Assembly: GCF_001612635.1 (NCBI RefSeq)
Contig: NZ_BDAV01000020.1
Coordinates: 1-64,000, forward strand
Direction of reading: 5' to 3'
Length of the DNA: 64,000 nt
Source: Nocardia africana NBRC 100379
Lineage (GTDB): Bacteria; Actinomycetota; Actinomycetes; Mycobacteriales; Mycobacteriaceae
The notes under the pieces were generated by a model. It had not been told where the DNA came from and did no database searches. It saw only the letters and a list, made by a program, of their open reading frames with translations. Positions 52,121 through 60,869 of the stretch are shown piece after piece (positions within the stretch are counted from its first letter, which is position 1; each line of letters begins with the position of its first letter). The position numbers were made by a program, and so were the translations under genes.

Positions 52121-52765
52121 ATGATCAAGGTGTTCCTGGTCGACGACCACGAAATCGTCCGTCGCGGGCTGAGCGATCTGCTCGACGGCGACCCGGAGTT
52201 GTCGGTCGTCGGCGAGGCGGGTTCGGTATCCCAGGCCCTCGCTCGCATCCCCGCGCTGCGCCCCGATGTCGCGGTGCTCGATGTCCGCCTGCCCGACGGA
52301 AACGGCATAGAACTGTGCCGGGAGCTGCTGTCCAAGGTCGACGGCCTGCGCTGCCTGATCCTCACCTCCTTCACCGACGAGCACGCGATGCTCGACGCGA
52401 TTCTGGCCGGTGCCAGCGGTTATGTGGTCAAGGACATCAAAGGCATGGAGCTGGCCCGTGCCGTGAAGGACGTCGGCGCCGGTAAATCACTGCTGGACAA
52501 CCGCGCCGCCGCCGCACTGATGGAGCAGTTGCGCCACGGCACCGAGCCCGACGGTCCGCTGGCGACGCTGACCGAGCAGGAACGCAAACTGCTCGATCTG
52601 CTCGGCGAGGGCCTCACCAATCGCGAGATCGCCGACCGCATGTTCCTCGCAGAGAAGACCGTCAAGAACTACGTCTCGCGGCTGCTGGCCAAACTCGGCA
52701 TGCAGCGCCGCACCCAGGCGGCCGTCTACGCCACCAAACTGCATTCGAGGACTCCGGCGGAGTAG
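52121..52765 (+). CDS. devR: dormancy response regulator DevR/DosR
   Basis: The 214-residue NarL-type regulator has a receiver domain with Asp8, Asp9, phospho-acceptor Asp54 and a lysine in GYVVKDIKGMELARAVKDVGAG, then a LuxR HTH with NREIADRMFLAEKTVKNYVS, containing the DNA-contacting Lys/Lys/Asn set. The run of identity with mycobacterial DevR is striking across both domains, especially RPDVAVLDVRLPDGNGIELC and FLAEKTVKNYVSRLLAKLGM. The ATG at 52121 matches the known N-terminus. It has its own box. Its sensor gene is not adjacent but 3.8 kb downstream. Confidence 0.96.
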   Translation: MIKVFLVDDHEIVRRGLSDLLDGDPELSVVGEAGSVSQALARIPALRPDVAVLDVRLPDGNGIELCRELLSKVDGLRCLILTSFTDEHAMLDAILAGASGYVVKDIKGMELARAVKDVGAGKSLLDNRAAAALMEQLRHGTEPDGPLATLTEQERKLLDLLGEGLTNREIADRMFLAEKTVKNYVSRLLAKLGMQRRTQAAVYATKLHSRTPAE

Positions 52766-52776
52766 CCCGGCGCGCC

Positions 52777-52792
52777 GGTGACCATCGGCCCC
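52777..52792 (+). promoter_or_regulatory. DosR-like box before the second Acg-type gene
   Basis: GGTGACCATCGGCCCC, 58 bases upstream of the ATG at 52850. Confidence 0.65.
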
Positions 52793-52849
52793 ACTTGCCG
52801 GGATCAACGCCCGTATTCGGATCGCCTCGTGGTTGTGAGACTGAACACC

Positions 52850-53854
52850 ATGACCACGGCAAAGCACTCGACAATCGTCGACACGCCCGACGACCGGACG
52901 GTCGCGGCAGTGGTCGAGCTGGCGCAGCGAGCACCCTCGGTCCACAACACTCAACCCTGGCGCTGGACATTCGACCGGCATCGGCTGCTCCTGTACTCCG
53001 ATCCCGATCGCGTCCTGCCCGGCGCCGATCCGCACGGCCGCGAGCAGGTGATCAGCTGCGGCACGGTGCTACACCACGCCCGGACGGCGCTCGCCGCCCG
53101 CGACTGGCATACCGATATCCTGCGGATGCCCGATCCGCAGCGGCCGGACCTCATGGCGATCCTGGACTTCCGTCCCTGGTCCGATCCACCGAACGGAATC
53201 CCGCACCGCGCGGCGGCCATCACCCACCGATACACCGACCGGCTGCCGATGGACGCGCCGAGGCACTGGGAGCACATGGCGCCGAGGCTGCGCGGTCTCG
53301 TCACCCCGCACGGGCTCGATTTCCACGAATTCGCCGACGACATCCGTGCCCGGGTGGCCGCGATCTCGCGCGCCGCCTCGGAGGCTCGCCGCGACGACTG
53401 GATGTATCAGGACGAATTACATTGGTGGGCAGGAAATTTCGAGGCATCCGAGGGTGTTCCGGCCAGCGGTCTGATCTCCGACGCCGAACTCGCGCGAGTC
53501 GATGTGGCCCGAGCGTTCCCCGCGGGCCCGCATTCGGAGCGCCGGCCCGGTCGTCTCGATCACGCCCGGCTCGTCGCGATCAGCTCTCCGGAGGATTCGC
53601 GAGAGTACTGGCTCCGAGCCGGCGAGGCGCTGTCGGCGGTGCTGCTCGAATGCACCGCCGCCGGATTGGGAACCTGCCCGGTCACCCACATCACGGAGGT
53701 GCCGGCGGGTCGCCGGGCCCTCGCCGCGCTGCTGCCCCATCAGGATTTCCCACAGGTCCTGGTCCGCATCGGCAACTCGCCGACGGACGAACCGAGCCCG
53801 CCCTCGACCCCGCGCCGCCCCGTCGACGAGGTTCTGACGATCACCGGCCGGTGA
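52850..53854 (+). CDS. Acg-type nitroreductase-fold protein, second copy
   Basis: The 334-residue protein has QRAPSVHNTQPWRWTF, EQVISCGTVLHHAR, RYTDRLPMDAPRHWEH and TCPVTHITEVPAGRR, the same motif set as the protein at 42090, and is a paralogue. It shares with it a 15-base identical stretch including a TTA codon (53414-53428). The ATG at 52850 is preferred over an in-frame GTG at 52835. Directly downstream of devR and with its own box, it matches Rv3131 or Rv3127 of the DosR regulon. It converges with the P-type ATPase gene, overlapping it by 14 bases. Confidence 0.9.
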   Translation: MTTAKHSTIVDTPDDRTVAAVVELAQRAPSVHNTQPWRWTFDRHRLLLYSDPDRVLPGADPHGREQVISCGTVLHHARTALAARDWHTDILRMPDPQRPDLMAILDFRPWSDPPNGIPHRAAAITHRYTDRLPMDAPRHWEHMAPRLRGLVTPHGLDFHEFADDIRARVAAISRAASEARRDDWMYQDELHWWAGNFEASEGVPASGLISDAELARVDVARAFPAGPHSERRPGRLDHARLVAISSPEDSREYWLRAGEALSAVLLECTAAGLGTCPVTHITEVPAGRRALAALLPHQDFPQVLVRIGNSPTDEPSPPSTPRRPVDEVLTITGR

Positions 53855-56366
53855 CGCCACTCCGGCTGGAACCGGCGCCGGCTTCACGCTCCGATCCCGG
53901 GTGCAGGAAACGATCCATCCGGACGGCGGCGTACCCGAACACCGAGAGTCCGCTGACCACCAGCAGATCGGTGAAGCTCAGCGCCTCGGTCTCCAGCAAC
54001 CGCTGCAAGAGCGGCACATACACCGCGGCGACCTGCAGCGCGAACGAGACCGCGATCGCCACCGGCAACAGCGGATTGGCCGTCGACCACGGGCGCGTGC
54101 GCGACCCCAGCGCCACACCGAGCTGGGTCACCCCCAAGGTGAAGAACGCCATCGTCTGCCAGGGCCGATCGGTGTGGTGGGCCCACACCGCCACCGCGAG
54201 CGTGACCACCGTGAGCACGAACGCGATGCGCGGAATCCGCTGCCACAGGCCCGCGCCGAGAATGCTCTGCGCGGGCGGGCGCGGCGCGCGCCGCATGATC
54301 GCCGGGTCGGCCGGTTCACCGCCGAGGGCGACCCCGGTGAGGCCGTGGGTGAGCAGATTGACCCACAGGATCTGGGCCGCCAGCAGCGGCAGCGCGAGTC
54401 CGAACAGCGGGCCGAACAGCATGACCGCGATTTCCGTCGCCCCACCGGAGAGGCCGTAGATCAGGAACCGCCGGATATTGGCGTAGACGCGACGGCCCTC
54501 TTCGACGGCGACCACCAGCGTGTCCAGGTTGTCGTCGGCCAAGACCAGGTCCGCGGCCTGCCGCGCCACCTCGGTCCCGCGCCCGCCCATCGCCACGCCG
54601 ATATCGGCGCGCCGCAGCGCCGGCCCGTCGTTGACCCCGTCCCCCGTCATCGCGACGATCTGGCCGCCGGCCTGCAGCGTGGTGATGATGTCGAGTTTGC
54701 GGTCGGGTGTCGCCCGCGCGAACACCGCGGCGCTGCCCAGTTCGGCGTCGCTCGCGCCCCGCGCGTCGACGGCGGCCTCGCCCCGCGCCAGAATGCCCAG
54801 GCCGGTGGCGACGGCTGCGGCGGTGCCGGGATGATCGCCGGTGATCAGGATGGGACGGATCCCGGCGCGGCGACAGGCCGCCACCGTCGCGGCGGCCTCC
54901 TCCCGCGGCGGATCCAGAATCGCGACCAGGCCGAGCAGGTGCAGGTCGTGCTCGGGATCCTCGCCGGGGGCATCCGGAGAATCCGCCGCGGCGACCGCCA
55001 GCACTCGATACCCCTGACCGGCGAACGCGGCCGCATGGTCGAGCGCCTCGGCACGCAGCGCCGGGCCGGCATCGACCAGTGCCTCGCGCACAACGGCTTC
55101 CGGTGCGCCCTTGCACACGGTGCGGTAGGTCCCGTCCGGTAGGCGGTGCACGGTCGTCATGCGCTTGCGATCGCTGTCGAACGGCAGTTCCGAGACGCGC
55201 GGCGATCGACTTCGCAACTCCCGCTCATCGATGCCGGCATCGGTTGCGGCACAGAGCAATGCGGCTTCGGTCGGGTCGCCCAGCACCGCTGTCTCGTCCG
55301 TCCCGGAGGTGGGTGCGACGAACTGCGCGTCGTTGCACAACACACCGGCCGCCAGCAGTTCGACCACCGCCGGATCGTCCCGTGACAACCGCGGCGCCAC
55401 CGTCCAGATATCTCCGACGACCATCCGGCCCTCGGTGAGCGTTCCCGTCTTGTCGGTCGCCAGTACGGTGACCGAACCCAGCGTCTCGACCGCGGGCAGC
55501 GTCCGGACCAGAGCGCGGTGGGCCGCCATGCGGCGCGCGCCCAGCGCCAGTCCGAGGGTGACCACCGCCGGCAGCGATTCCGGAACCGCCGCCACGGCGA
55601 GACTGATCGCGGTCACCAGCATCAGTTCCAGCGGTTGATGACGAACCATTCCCAGCGCGAACACCACCACGCACAGCACGACCGTGACCGCCGCCAGCAG
55701 GCGCCCGATGTCGACCAGACGCCGTTGCAGCGGTGTCGGACCGGTCCGGCGGTCCAGCAGTCCGGCGATGCGGCCGGTGGCGCTGGCGGCACCGATCGCG
55801 GTGACCACCGCGGTGCCCCGGCCCTTGACGACGACGGTGCCGGCCGACAGGTCGTGGTCTCCGTCCACGGATTTGTCGACCGGCAGCGATTCCCCGGTCA
55901 ACGCCGACTCGTCGACCATCAAGGCGGCGGCCTCGACGACCGTCGCGTCCGCGGCGACGATGTCCCCCTCCCCGAGCACGACGACATCGCCCACCACCAC
56001 CTCGGCCGCCGGTATCCGCCGTTGCTCGCGATCACGGATCACCCGTGCCGTCGGCGCGGTCAGTTGCTCCAGCGCCGAGATGGCTTGCTGGGCACGGATC
56101 TCCTGGCCGACGCCGACCGCGGTGTTGACCACGATGACCAGCGCGATGACCGCCGTATCGGTCCAGTCCCCGGTCGCCACCGTGAGGGCCACGGCGACCA
56201 GCAGCACCAGGATCAGCGGGTCCCGCAACTGCCGCAGTACCCGTCGCCACCACGGCGCCGGCGGCCGCCGCGGCACGGTGTTGGCGCCGTCGCGAGCCCG
56301 CCGCCGAGCCGCTTCGGCCGACGACAGGCCCTCCGGCAGTGTCCGCGTCACGTAGGAACCGGTCAT
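53841..56366 (-). CDS. ctpF: P2-type cation-transporting ATPase (CtpF-like)
   Basis: The 841-residue pump has the actuator motif TGES at 157-160, membrane motif PESLP at 262-266, phosphorylation motif DKTGTLT with Asp305, the hinge TGDGVNDGPALRRADIGVAMG and a long C-terminal membrane region. The layout is that of the calcium-type P2A ATPases, and CtpF (Rv1997) in the DosR regulon is the closest named relative. In the sixth membrane helix it has VNLLTHG where SERCA has a calcium-liganding aspartate (VTDG), so ion specificity may differ. A weak box (GGGCCTTTCGGC) lies 80 bases upstream. Confidence 0.9.
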   Translation of the reverse strand: MTGSYVTRTLPEGLSSAEAARRRARDGANTVPRRPPAPWWRRVLRQLRDPLILVLLVAVALTVATGDWTDTAVIALVIVVNTAVGVGQEIRAQQAISALEQLTAPTARVIRDREQRRIPAAEVVVGDVVVLGEGDIVAADATVVEAAALMVDESALTGESLPVDKSVDGDHDLSAGTVVVKGRGTAVVTAIGAASATGRIAGLLDRRTGPTPLQRRLVDIGRLLAAVTVVLCVVVFALGMVRHQPLELMLVTAISLAVAAVPESLPAVVTLGLALGARRMAAHRALVRTLPAVETLGSVTVLATDKTGTLTEGRMVVGDIWTVAPRLSRDDPAVVELLAAGVLCNDAQFVAPTSGTDETAVLGDPTEAALLCAATDAGIDERELRSRSPRVSELPFDSDRKRMTTVHRLPDGTYRTVCKGAPEAVVREALVDAGPALRAEALDHAAAFAGQGYRVLAVAAADSPDAPGEDPEHDLHLLGLVAILDPPREEAAATVAACRRAGIRPILITGDHPGTAAAVATGLGILARGEAAVDARGASDAELGSAAVFARATPDRKLDIITTLQAGGQIVAMTGDGVNDGPALRRADIGVAMGGRGTEVARQAADLVLADDNLDTLVVAVEEGRRVYANIRRFLIYGLSGGATEIAVMLFGPLFGLALPLLAAQILWVNLLTHGLTGVALGGEPADPAIMRRAPRPPAQSILGAGLWQRIPRIAFVLTVVTLAVAVWAHHTDRPWQTMAFFTLGVTQLGVALGSRTRPWSTANPLLPVAIAVSFALQVAAVYVPLLQRLLETEALSFTDLLVVSGLSVFGYAAVRMDRFLHPGSEREAGAGSSRSGVTGR

Positions 56367-56602
56367 CGTGCGACACCTTTCCGGCCGGATCTGTCGTAGG
56401 AGGTCGGCATAGTTCGACGGTCCACCTCGCGGTCCTGGCCGGCCAGGGCCTTTCGGCGGCCGTCGAAACGACCTTCGTCGCAGCGGCTTCCACCCGTCGA
56501 CCGGCGGATATCTGTCGCGGCACACGCGGGGGCGGTAGGCTTTGCGCAAGCGTAAACACCGACGTTTCGCGTTACTCGGACAGTGGGAACGGACTGACGA
56601 CA

Positions 56603-58321
56603 ATGCCCGATGATCAGCGAGCCGGTACCTATTCGGTGCGCGACACCCTCTCGCAACTGCGGTTGCGCGAACTGCTCGCCGAGGTGCGCGATCGGGTCGA
56701 CGAGATCATGGACTCCCGAGACCGGATGGACGGTCTGGTCGAGGCCATGTTGTCGGTCACCGCGGGACTCGACCTGGCCGAAACGCTGCGCACCATCGTG
56801 CACGCCGCGATCAATCTGGTCGACGCGCAGTACGGTGCGCTGGGGGTGCGCGGCCACGACGAACACCTGCAGCAGTTCATCTACGAGGGCATCGACGAAC
56901 CGACCCGCAAGCGCATCGGCGATCTGCCCGAGGGCCACGGCGTGCTGGGCATGCTGTTCACCCAGCCCAAACCGATCCGGCTCGAAGACCTCGCGAAGCA
57001 CCCGTCGTCGGTCGGATTCCCCGCCCACCACCCGCCGATGCGCACGTTCCTCGGGGTTCCGGTGCACATCCGCAACGAGATCTTCGGCAATCTGTATCTC
57101 ACCGAGAAGGCCGGCGGTCAGCAGTTCACCGAGGACGACGAGCTGATCGTGCAGGCGCTCGCCGCCGCCGCGGGCATCGCCATCGAGAACGCCCGGCTGT
57201 ACGAGGCCGCCCGCAACCGGCAGGCCTGGATCGAGGCCACCCGCGATCTGACCACGGAATTCCTCGCCGCCGACGAGCCCGGCCGGGTGCTGGCACATCT
57301 GGTCGACCATGTGCGGGTCCTCACCGGATCGGAGTGGGTGCTGCTCGCCACGGTTACCGACCCGGACGTGCCGGCGGAGGAGATCACCGAGTTGGTCGTC
57401 GAGCAGGCCGCGGGCGAACGAGCCGACGTCGCCGGACATTCCCTCGACGTCACCGGCACCATCGGGAGGGCCTTCGCGGACCGCAAACCGCTGCGCTTCG
57501 ACGATGTGAGCGACCTCGACTTCGCCGCGCTGTTCCCCACCGGCGGGCCGGTGCTGCTGGTCCCGCTGCATACCCGCGACGCCCCGCAGGGCATCCTCAT
57601 CGCGGTCCGCGCGAAGGACACCGCACCCTACGACGACGAGATGCTGGAATTGACCGCCGCCTTCGCCGATCAGGCGGCGCTGGCCATGCAGCTGGCCGCC
57701 ACGCAGCAGCGATTGCGCGAACTCGACGTGCTCACCGACCGCGATCGGATCGCCCGGGATCTGCACGATCACGTCATCCAGAGGTTGTTCGCGATCGGTC
57801 TGTCGCTGCAGGGCGCGGTGCCCCGCACCCGCGTTCCCGAGGTCAAGGTCCGGCTCACCGAAGCGATCGACGGATTGCAGGATGTGGTCCAGGAGATTCG
57901 CACCTCCATCTTCGATCTGCACGGCGGCACCAGCACGCGCTTGCGCCAGCGCCTCGAGGAGGCGATCCGCCAGCAGTGCGGCGACACCCCGATCCGCAGC
58001 TCGCTGCGGGTGGCCGGACCGCTCTCGGTGGTGAGTTCGCAGCTGGCCGATCACGCGGAAGCCGTTGTGCGCGAAGCGGTCAGCAACGCGGTCCGCTACG
58101 CCGGCGCCGCGATGCTGGAGGTCGTGATCGGTGTCGGCGACGACTTGACGATCACCGTCACCGACGACGGTTGCGGCATCGGCGACAACATCACCCCCAG
58201 CGGCCTGACCAACCTCGCCGAGCGCGCGCGTTCGCTCGGCGGCACCTTCCGCACCGAGCCCGGCGCGGCGGGCTCGCAACGACCGGGTACCCGCCTGGAG
58301 TGGTCGGCTCCGCTGAGCTGA
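56603..58321 (+). CDS. devS: oxygen/NO-sensing histidine kinase DevS/DosT
   Basis: The 572-residue kinase has an N-terminal segment, GAF-A (about 60-200) with FPAHHPPMRTFLGVPV, where His143 corresponds to the heme-ligand histidine in mycobacterial DevS, GAF-B (about 220-365), a dimerisation/phosphoacceptor motif DRIARDLHDHVIQRLFAIGL with His388, and an HATPase domain (EAVVREAVSNAVRY, TDDGCGIGD). It should bind heme, be inhibited by oxygen, and phosphorylate DevR. Sequence similarity to DevS and DosT is high through the first GAF and kinase core. The ATG at 56603 gives the family length. It converges with a USP gene. Confidence 0.95.
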   Translation: MPDDQRAGTYSVRDTLSQLRLRELLAEVRDRVDEIMDSRDRMDGLVEAMLSVTAGLDLAETLRTIVHAAINLVDAQYGALGVRGHDEHLQQFIYEGIDEPTRKRIGDLPEGHGVLGMLFTQPKPIRLEDLAKHPSSVGFPAHHPPMRTFLGVPVHIRNEIFGNLYLTEKAGGQQFTEDDELIVQALAAAAGIAIENARLYEAARNRQAWIEATRDLTTEFLAADEPGRVLAHLVDHVRVLTGSEWVLLATVTDPDVPAEEITELVVEQAAGERADVAGHSLDVTGTIGRAFADRKPLRFDDVSDLDFAALFPTGGPVLLVPLHTRDAPQGILIAVRAKDTAPYDDEMLELTAAFADQAALAMQLAATQQRLRELDVLTDRDRIARDLHDHVIQRLFAIGLSLQGAVPRTRVPEVKVRLTEAIDGLQDVVQEIRTSIFDLHGGTSTRLRQRLEEAIRQQCGDTPIRSSLRVAGPLSVVSSQLADHAEAVVREAVSNAVRYAGAAMLEVVIGVGDDLTITVTDDGCGIGDNITPSGLTNLAERARSLGGTFRTEPGAAGSQRPGTRLEWSAPLS

Positions 58322-58351
58322 CCACCCGGGCGACTGCTACCGAACCCGCTG

Positions 58352-59272
58352 TCACGCGGTCTTTCCGGCCGGTTGGCGGACCACGGTGATCGGACATTCC
58401 ACCGAATGCGCCAAGGCCGCGCTGGTGGAGCCGAGGAGCATTCCGGTGAATCCGCCGCGGCCGTGGCTGCCGACGACCACCAGCTGTGCGTTCTCCGACG
58501 CATCGAGCAGGGAGCGCACCGGCCGGTCGAGCACCATTTCGCGGCGCACCTTCACATCCGGATACCGTTCGGAGTATCCGGCCAGGGTCTCGGCCAGCAC
58601 CGCGTCCTCGGATTCCCGGATCGCGTCCCAGCCGACGATCGCCGGATCGAGGCCGCTGCTGCGGTCGCTCCACGCGTGCAGCACCACCAGCCCCACGTTG
58701 CGCCGCGACGCCTCCTCGAAGGCGAGTTCGAGTGCCGGCACGCTGTTCGCTGTGCCGTCGACGCCGACGAGAATCGGCTTCACCGCCGTGACGGCATCCG
58801 TCGCCGAGATCGAATGCACCACGGTCACCGGGCAATTCGCGTGCCGGATGAGCGCGGAGGACACCGACCCCAGCAGGCCGCGCCGGATGGCGCCCAGGCC
58901 GCGGCTACCCACCACGATCCCCTGCGCCTGATCGGACTGTGCGATCAGATGTCCGATGATCGCGTCGGTGGTGATCTCGGTGGTAATCACCGGCGCACGG
59001 TCCGGTGTCGCGGCACGGGCGATGCGGGCGGCCTCGACGAGGACGCGTTCGGCGTCCACGCGCAGCCAGCTCATATCGTCCTCGGTGAGGATCGGTGCGG
59101 GACCCAGCCCGCCCGCGACCGAGATCGACGTGACCAGATGCAGGCGGCAGTCGCGCACCGCGGCGTCGGCGGCGGCCCAGGCGGCCGCGTGGTAACCGAC
59201 GGCGGAGCCGTCGACCGCGGCGACGATCGGCGGATCGGTGTGCCGCTGCGGTACGGCGGAGTGCTCGGTCAT
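58352..59272 (-). CDS. universal stress protein, two tandem USP domains
   Basis: The 306-residue protein has two USP domains (about 15-150, 165-300), both with intact G-2X-G-9X-GS nucleotide motifs (VVGSRGLGAIRRGLLGSVS and VVGSHGRGGFTGMLLGSTS). It is therefore predicted to bind two ATP per chain, unlike the USP at 31389. GAGGAG precedes the ATG. It is the last gene in the SDR-nitroreductase-Rv1733c-like-USP operon, whose box lies at 61695. Confidence 0.93.
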   Translation of the reverse strand: MTEHSAVPQRHTDPPIVAAVDGSAVGYHAAAWAAADAAVRDCRLHLVTSISVAGGLGPAPILTEDDMSWLRVDAERVLVEAARIARAATPDRAPVITTEITTDAIIGHLIAQSDQAQGIVVGSRGLGAIRRGLLGSVSSALIRHANCPVTVVHSISATDAVTAVKPILVGVDGTANSVPALELAFEEASRRNVGLVVLHAWSDRSSGLDPAIVGWDAIRESEDAVLAETLAGYSERYPDVKVRREMVLDRPVRSLLDASENAQLVVVGSHGRGGFTGMLLGSTSAALAHSVECPITVVRQPAGKTA

Positions 59273-59296
59273 GATGTTCTCCTCGTGAATCGGGTT

Positions 59297-59890
59297 TTAC
59301 GGAGTTCCGATGGGGCGGCTGATCTGTCGCCATTCGCGGGCCCAGCCGGCACGATGCCGGATACCGAATGCCCAGGCCGTCAGCCATACCAATGCCGCTG
59401 TGGCGAAACAGATTTCGACGAAGGTGGCCATTCCCAGCCCGACCCCGCGCATCGCGGCGGTGTCGGCGGGCAGCGGCGCGGCGGTCGGGCGCCCGTCGGG
59501 CCCCAGCCACAGGGTCAGCTGCTGCCCGGGATGCGCGGATGCCGCCACCATGGTCGTGGCGTCGCCGGAACGACCCTCGTGCGTCCACCGCACCGTGGCC
59601 TCGTATCGATCGGCGGAGACGTCCGTCGATGTCGCCGTCGTGCGAACCGGATCGGTGACGATCATGGCGGCGACCGCCGTCTTCGCCGCATTCTCCTCGC
59701 GGATCTGCACGGCGGCATCGGTGTAGCGGGCGGTGCCCATCGCCGCGCAGATCGGCACCGCGGCGAGAACCGCCACGACGGCCAGGATCCGGATGACGGC
59801 CTCGATCCGGTCCGACGGCCGCATCAGCCGGTTCGCCGCCCACGGACCCGTGCGCCACGTGCGCAGTGCCAACGACGGATACCGCGTCAT
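59297..59890 (-). CDS. Rv1733c-family membrane protein
   Basis: The 197-residue protein has two transmembrane helices, near residues 32-52 and 153-176, with an extracytoplasmic loop of about 100 residues between them, and short basic ends (REWRQISRPIGTP). This is the layout of Rv1733c, a DosR-regulated mycobacterial antigen of unknown function. The ATG at 59890 is chosen because GAGGAG is nine bases upstream; an ATG at 59899 directly abuts that sequence and is unlikely. It lies 13 bases after the nitroreductase gene in the same operon. Confidence 0.85.
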   Translation of the reverse strand: MTRYPSLALRTWRTGPWAANRLMRPSDRIEAVIRILAVVAVLAAVPICAAMGTARYTDAAVQIREENAAKTAVAAMIVTDPVRTTATSTDVSADRYEATVRWTHEGRSGDATTMVAASAHPGQQLTLWLGPDGRPTAAPLPADTAAMRGVGLGMATFVEICFATAALVWLTAWAFGIRHRAGWAREWRQISRPIGTP

Positions 59891-59903
59891 GTCGGTCATC
59901 TCC

Positions 59904-60869
59904 TCACAGCCGGGTCACGACGTCGTCGAGCGGTCGTCGCGGCGTCGGTGAGAGCGGGGAACCGGTTGCGGCCCAGCCGGTTCGGACGATCATCTGCGGA
60001 TATCCGCTGTCGTCGAGAAGGTCGTTGCGCAGCTCCGCGCGCACCTCCGGGATTTCGAGTGGTTCGCTGAGCGGGCAGGTCGCCAACCCGAATGTGGTCG
60101 CGGCCAGCAGGACCGCGCTGGTCGCCTCCCCGGCGCGCAGCCGGCTCACCGTGTCGTCGCCCGCGGTGTAGAGCACGAGCATGTGATCGGCGTCGGCGAT
60201 ATCGCGTACCACCGCCTCCGGCAGCCGGGGATCGGCGAACGGCCGGGCCGACGCGTCGGTCGCGGCGACCGCACTGCGGGCCGGAACGCCCTCGGGGGCC
60301 GCGTGATGGCCGCTCCAGCGCGCCAATTCGGCGCGGTAGGAGGCGTCGGAGTTGTGTACCGCAGCGGCGCGTTCGAAGGCGTGCAGCAACCGCACCCGGT
60401 CACCGTCGGCGACCACATCGCGGACCAGCACGCCGTTCGCCGCCGCGGCGGCCGACAAGGCGCCCACGTGGATGTCGGGCACCTCCCAGGAGGTGTAGTG
60501 GCGGCGGTCGCTGCGCCGCAACGGAATCGCGCGGGAGAGGCCGACCGCCTCGGCCGTCGCCGGAGCGGGCCGGAATTCCACGGCCGCCAGGTGCTCCGGC
60601 ACGGCCGGGTTCGGCACTCGGTGCACCACCGTCGCCCAGCCCAGCGCCGCGGCCGCCACCCGCAGATGATGCAGTGCCGCACCACAACTCACGATCAGAT
60701 CGCGCTGGTCGGGGTCGGTCTGCCGCAATTGCCGGGTGGTGTCGGCGTAGAGCTGCACGGTGTCGTCGCCGATGCGCCACAGCCACGGCTGGCTGTTGTG
60801 CACGGAGGGGGCGCGCACCGCCAGCTCCACCGCCGTCATCAGGGTGTCGTAATCCGGATGTCTCGTCAT
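59904..60869 (-). CDS. Acg-type nitroreductase-fold protein, third copy
   Basis: The 321-residue protein shows VRAPSVHNSQPWLWRIG, LIVSCGAALHHLR, PLRRSDRRHYTSWEVPD and GLATCPLSEPLEIPEVR, the same motif order as the other two Acg-type proteins but more divergent. AGGAGA precedes the ATG. The start overlaps the stop of the SDR gene by four bases (ATGA). It lacks the TTA-containing stretch of the others. The likely role is in flavin binding or nitro-compound reduction during dormancy. Confidence 0.9.
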   Translation of the reverse strand: MTRHPDYDTLMTAVELAVRAPSVHNSQPWLWRIGDDTVQLYADTTRQLRQTDPDQRDLIVSCGAALHHLRVAAAALGWATVVHRVPNPAVPEHLAAVEFRPAPATAEAVGLSRAIPLRRSDRRHYTSWEVPDIHVGALSAAAAANGVLVRDVVADGDRVRLLHAFERAAAVHNSDASYRAELARWSGHHAAPEGVPARSAVAATDASARPFADPRLPEAVVRDIADADHMLVLYTAGDDTVSRLRAGEATSAVLLAATTFGLATCPLSEPLEIPEVRAELRNDLLDDSGYPQMIVRTGWAATGSPLSPTPRRPLDDVVTRL

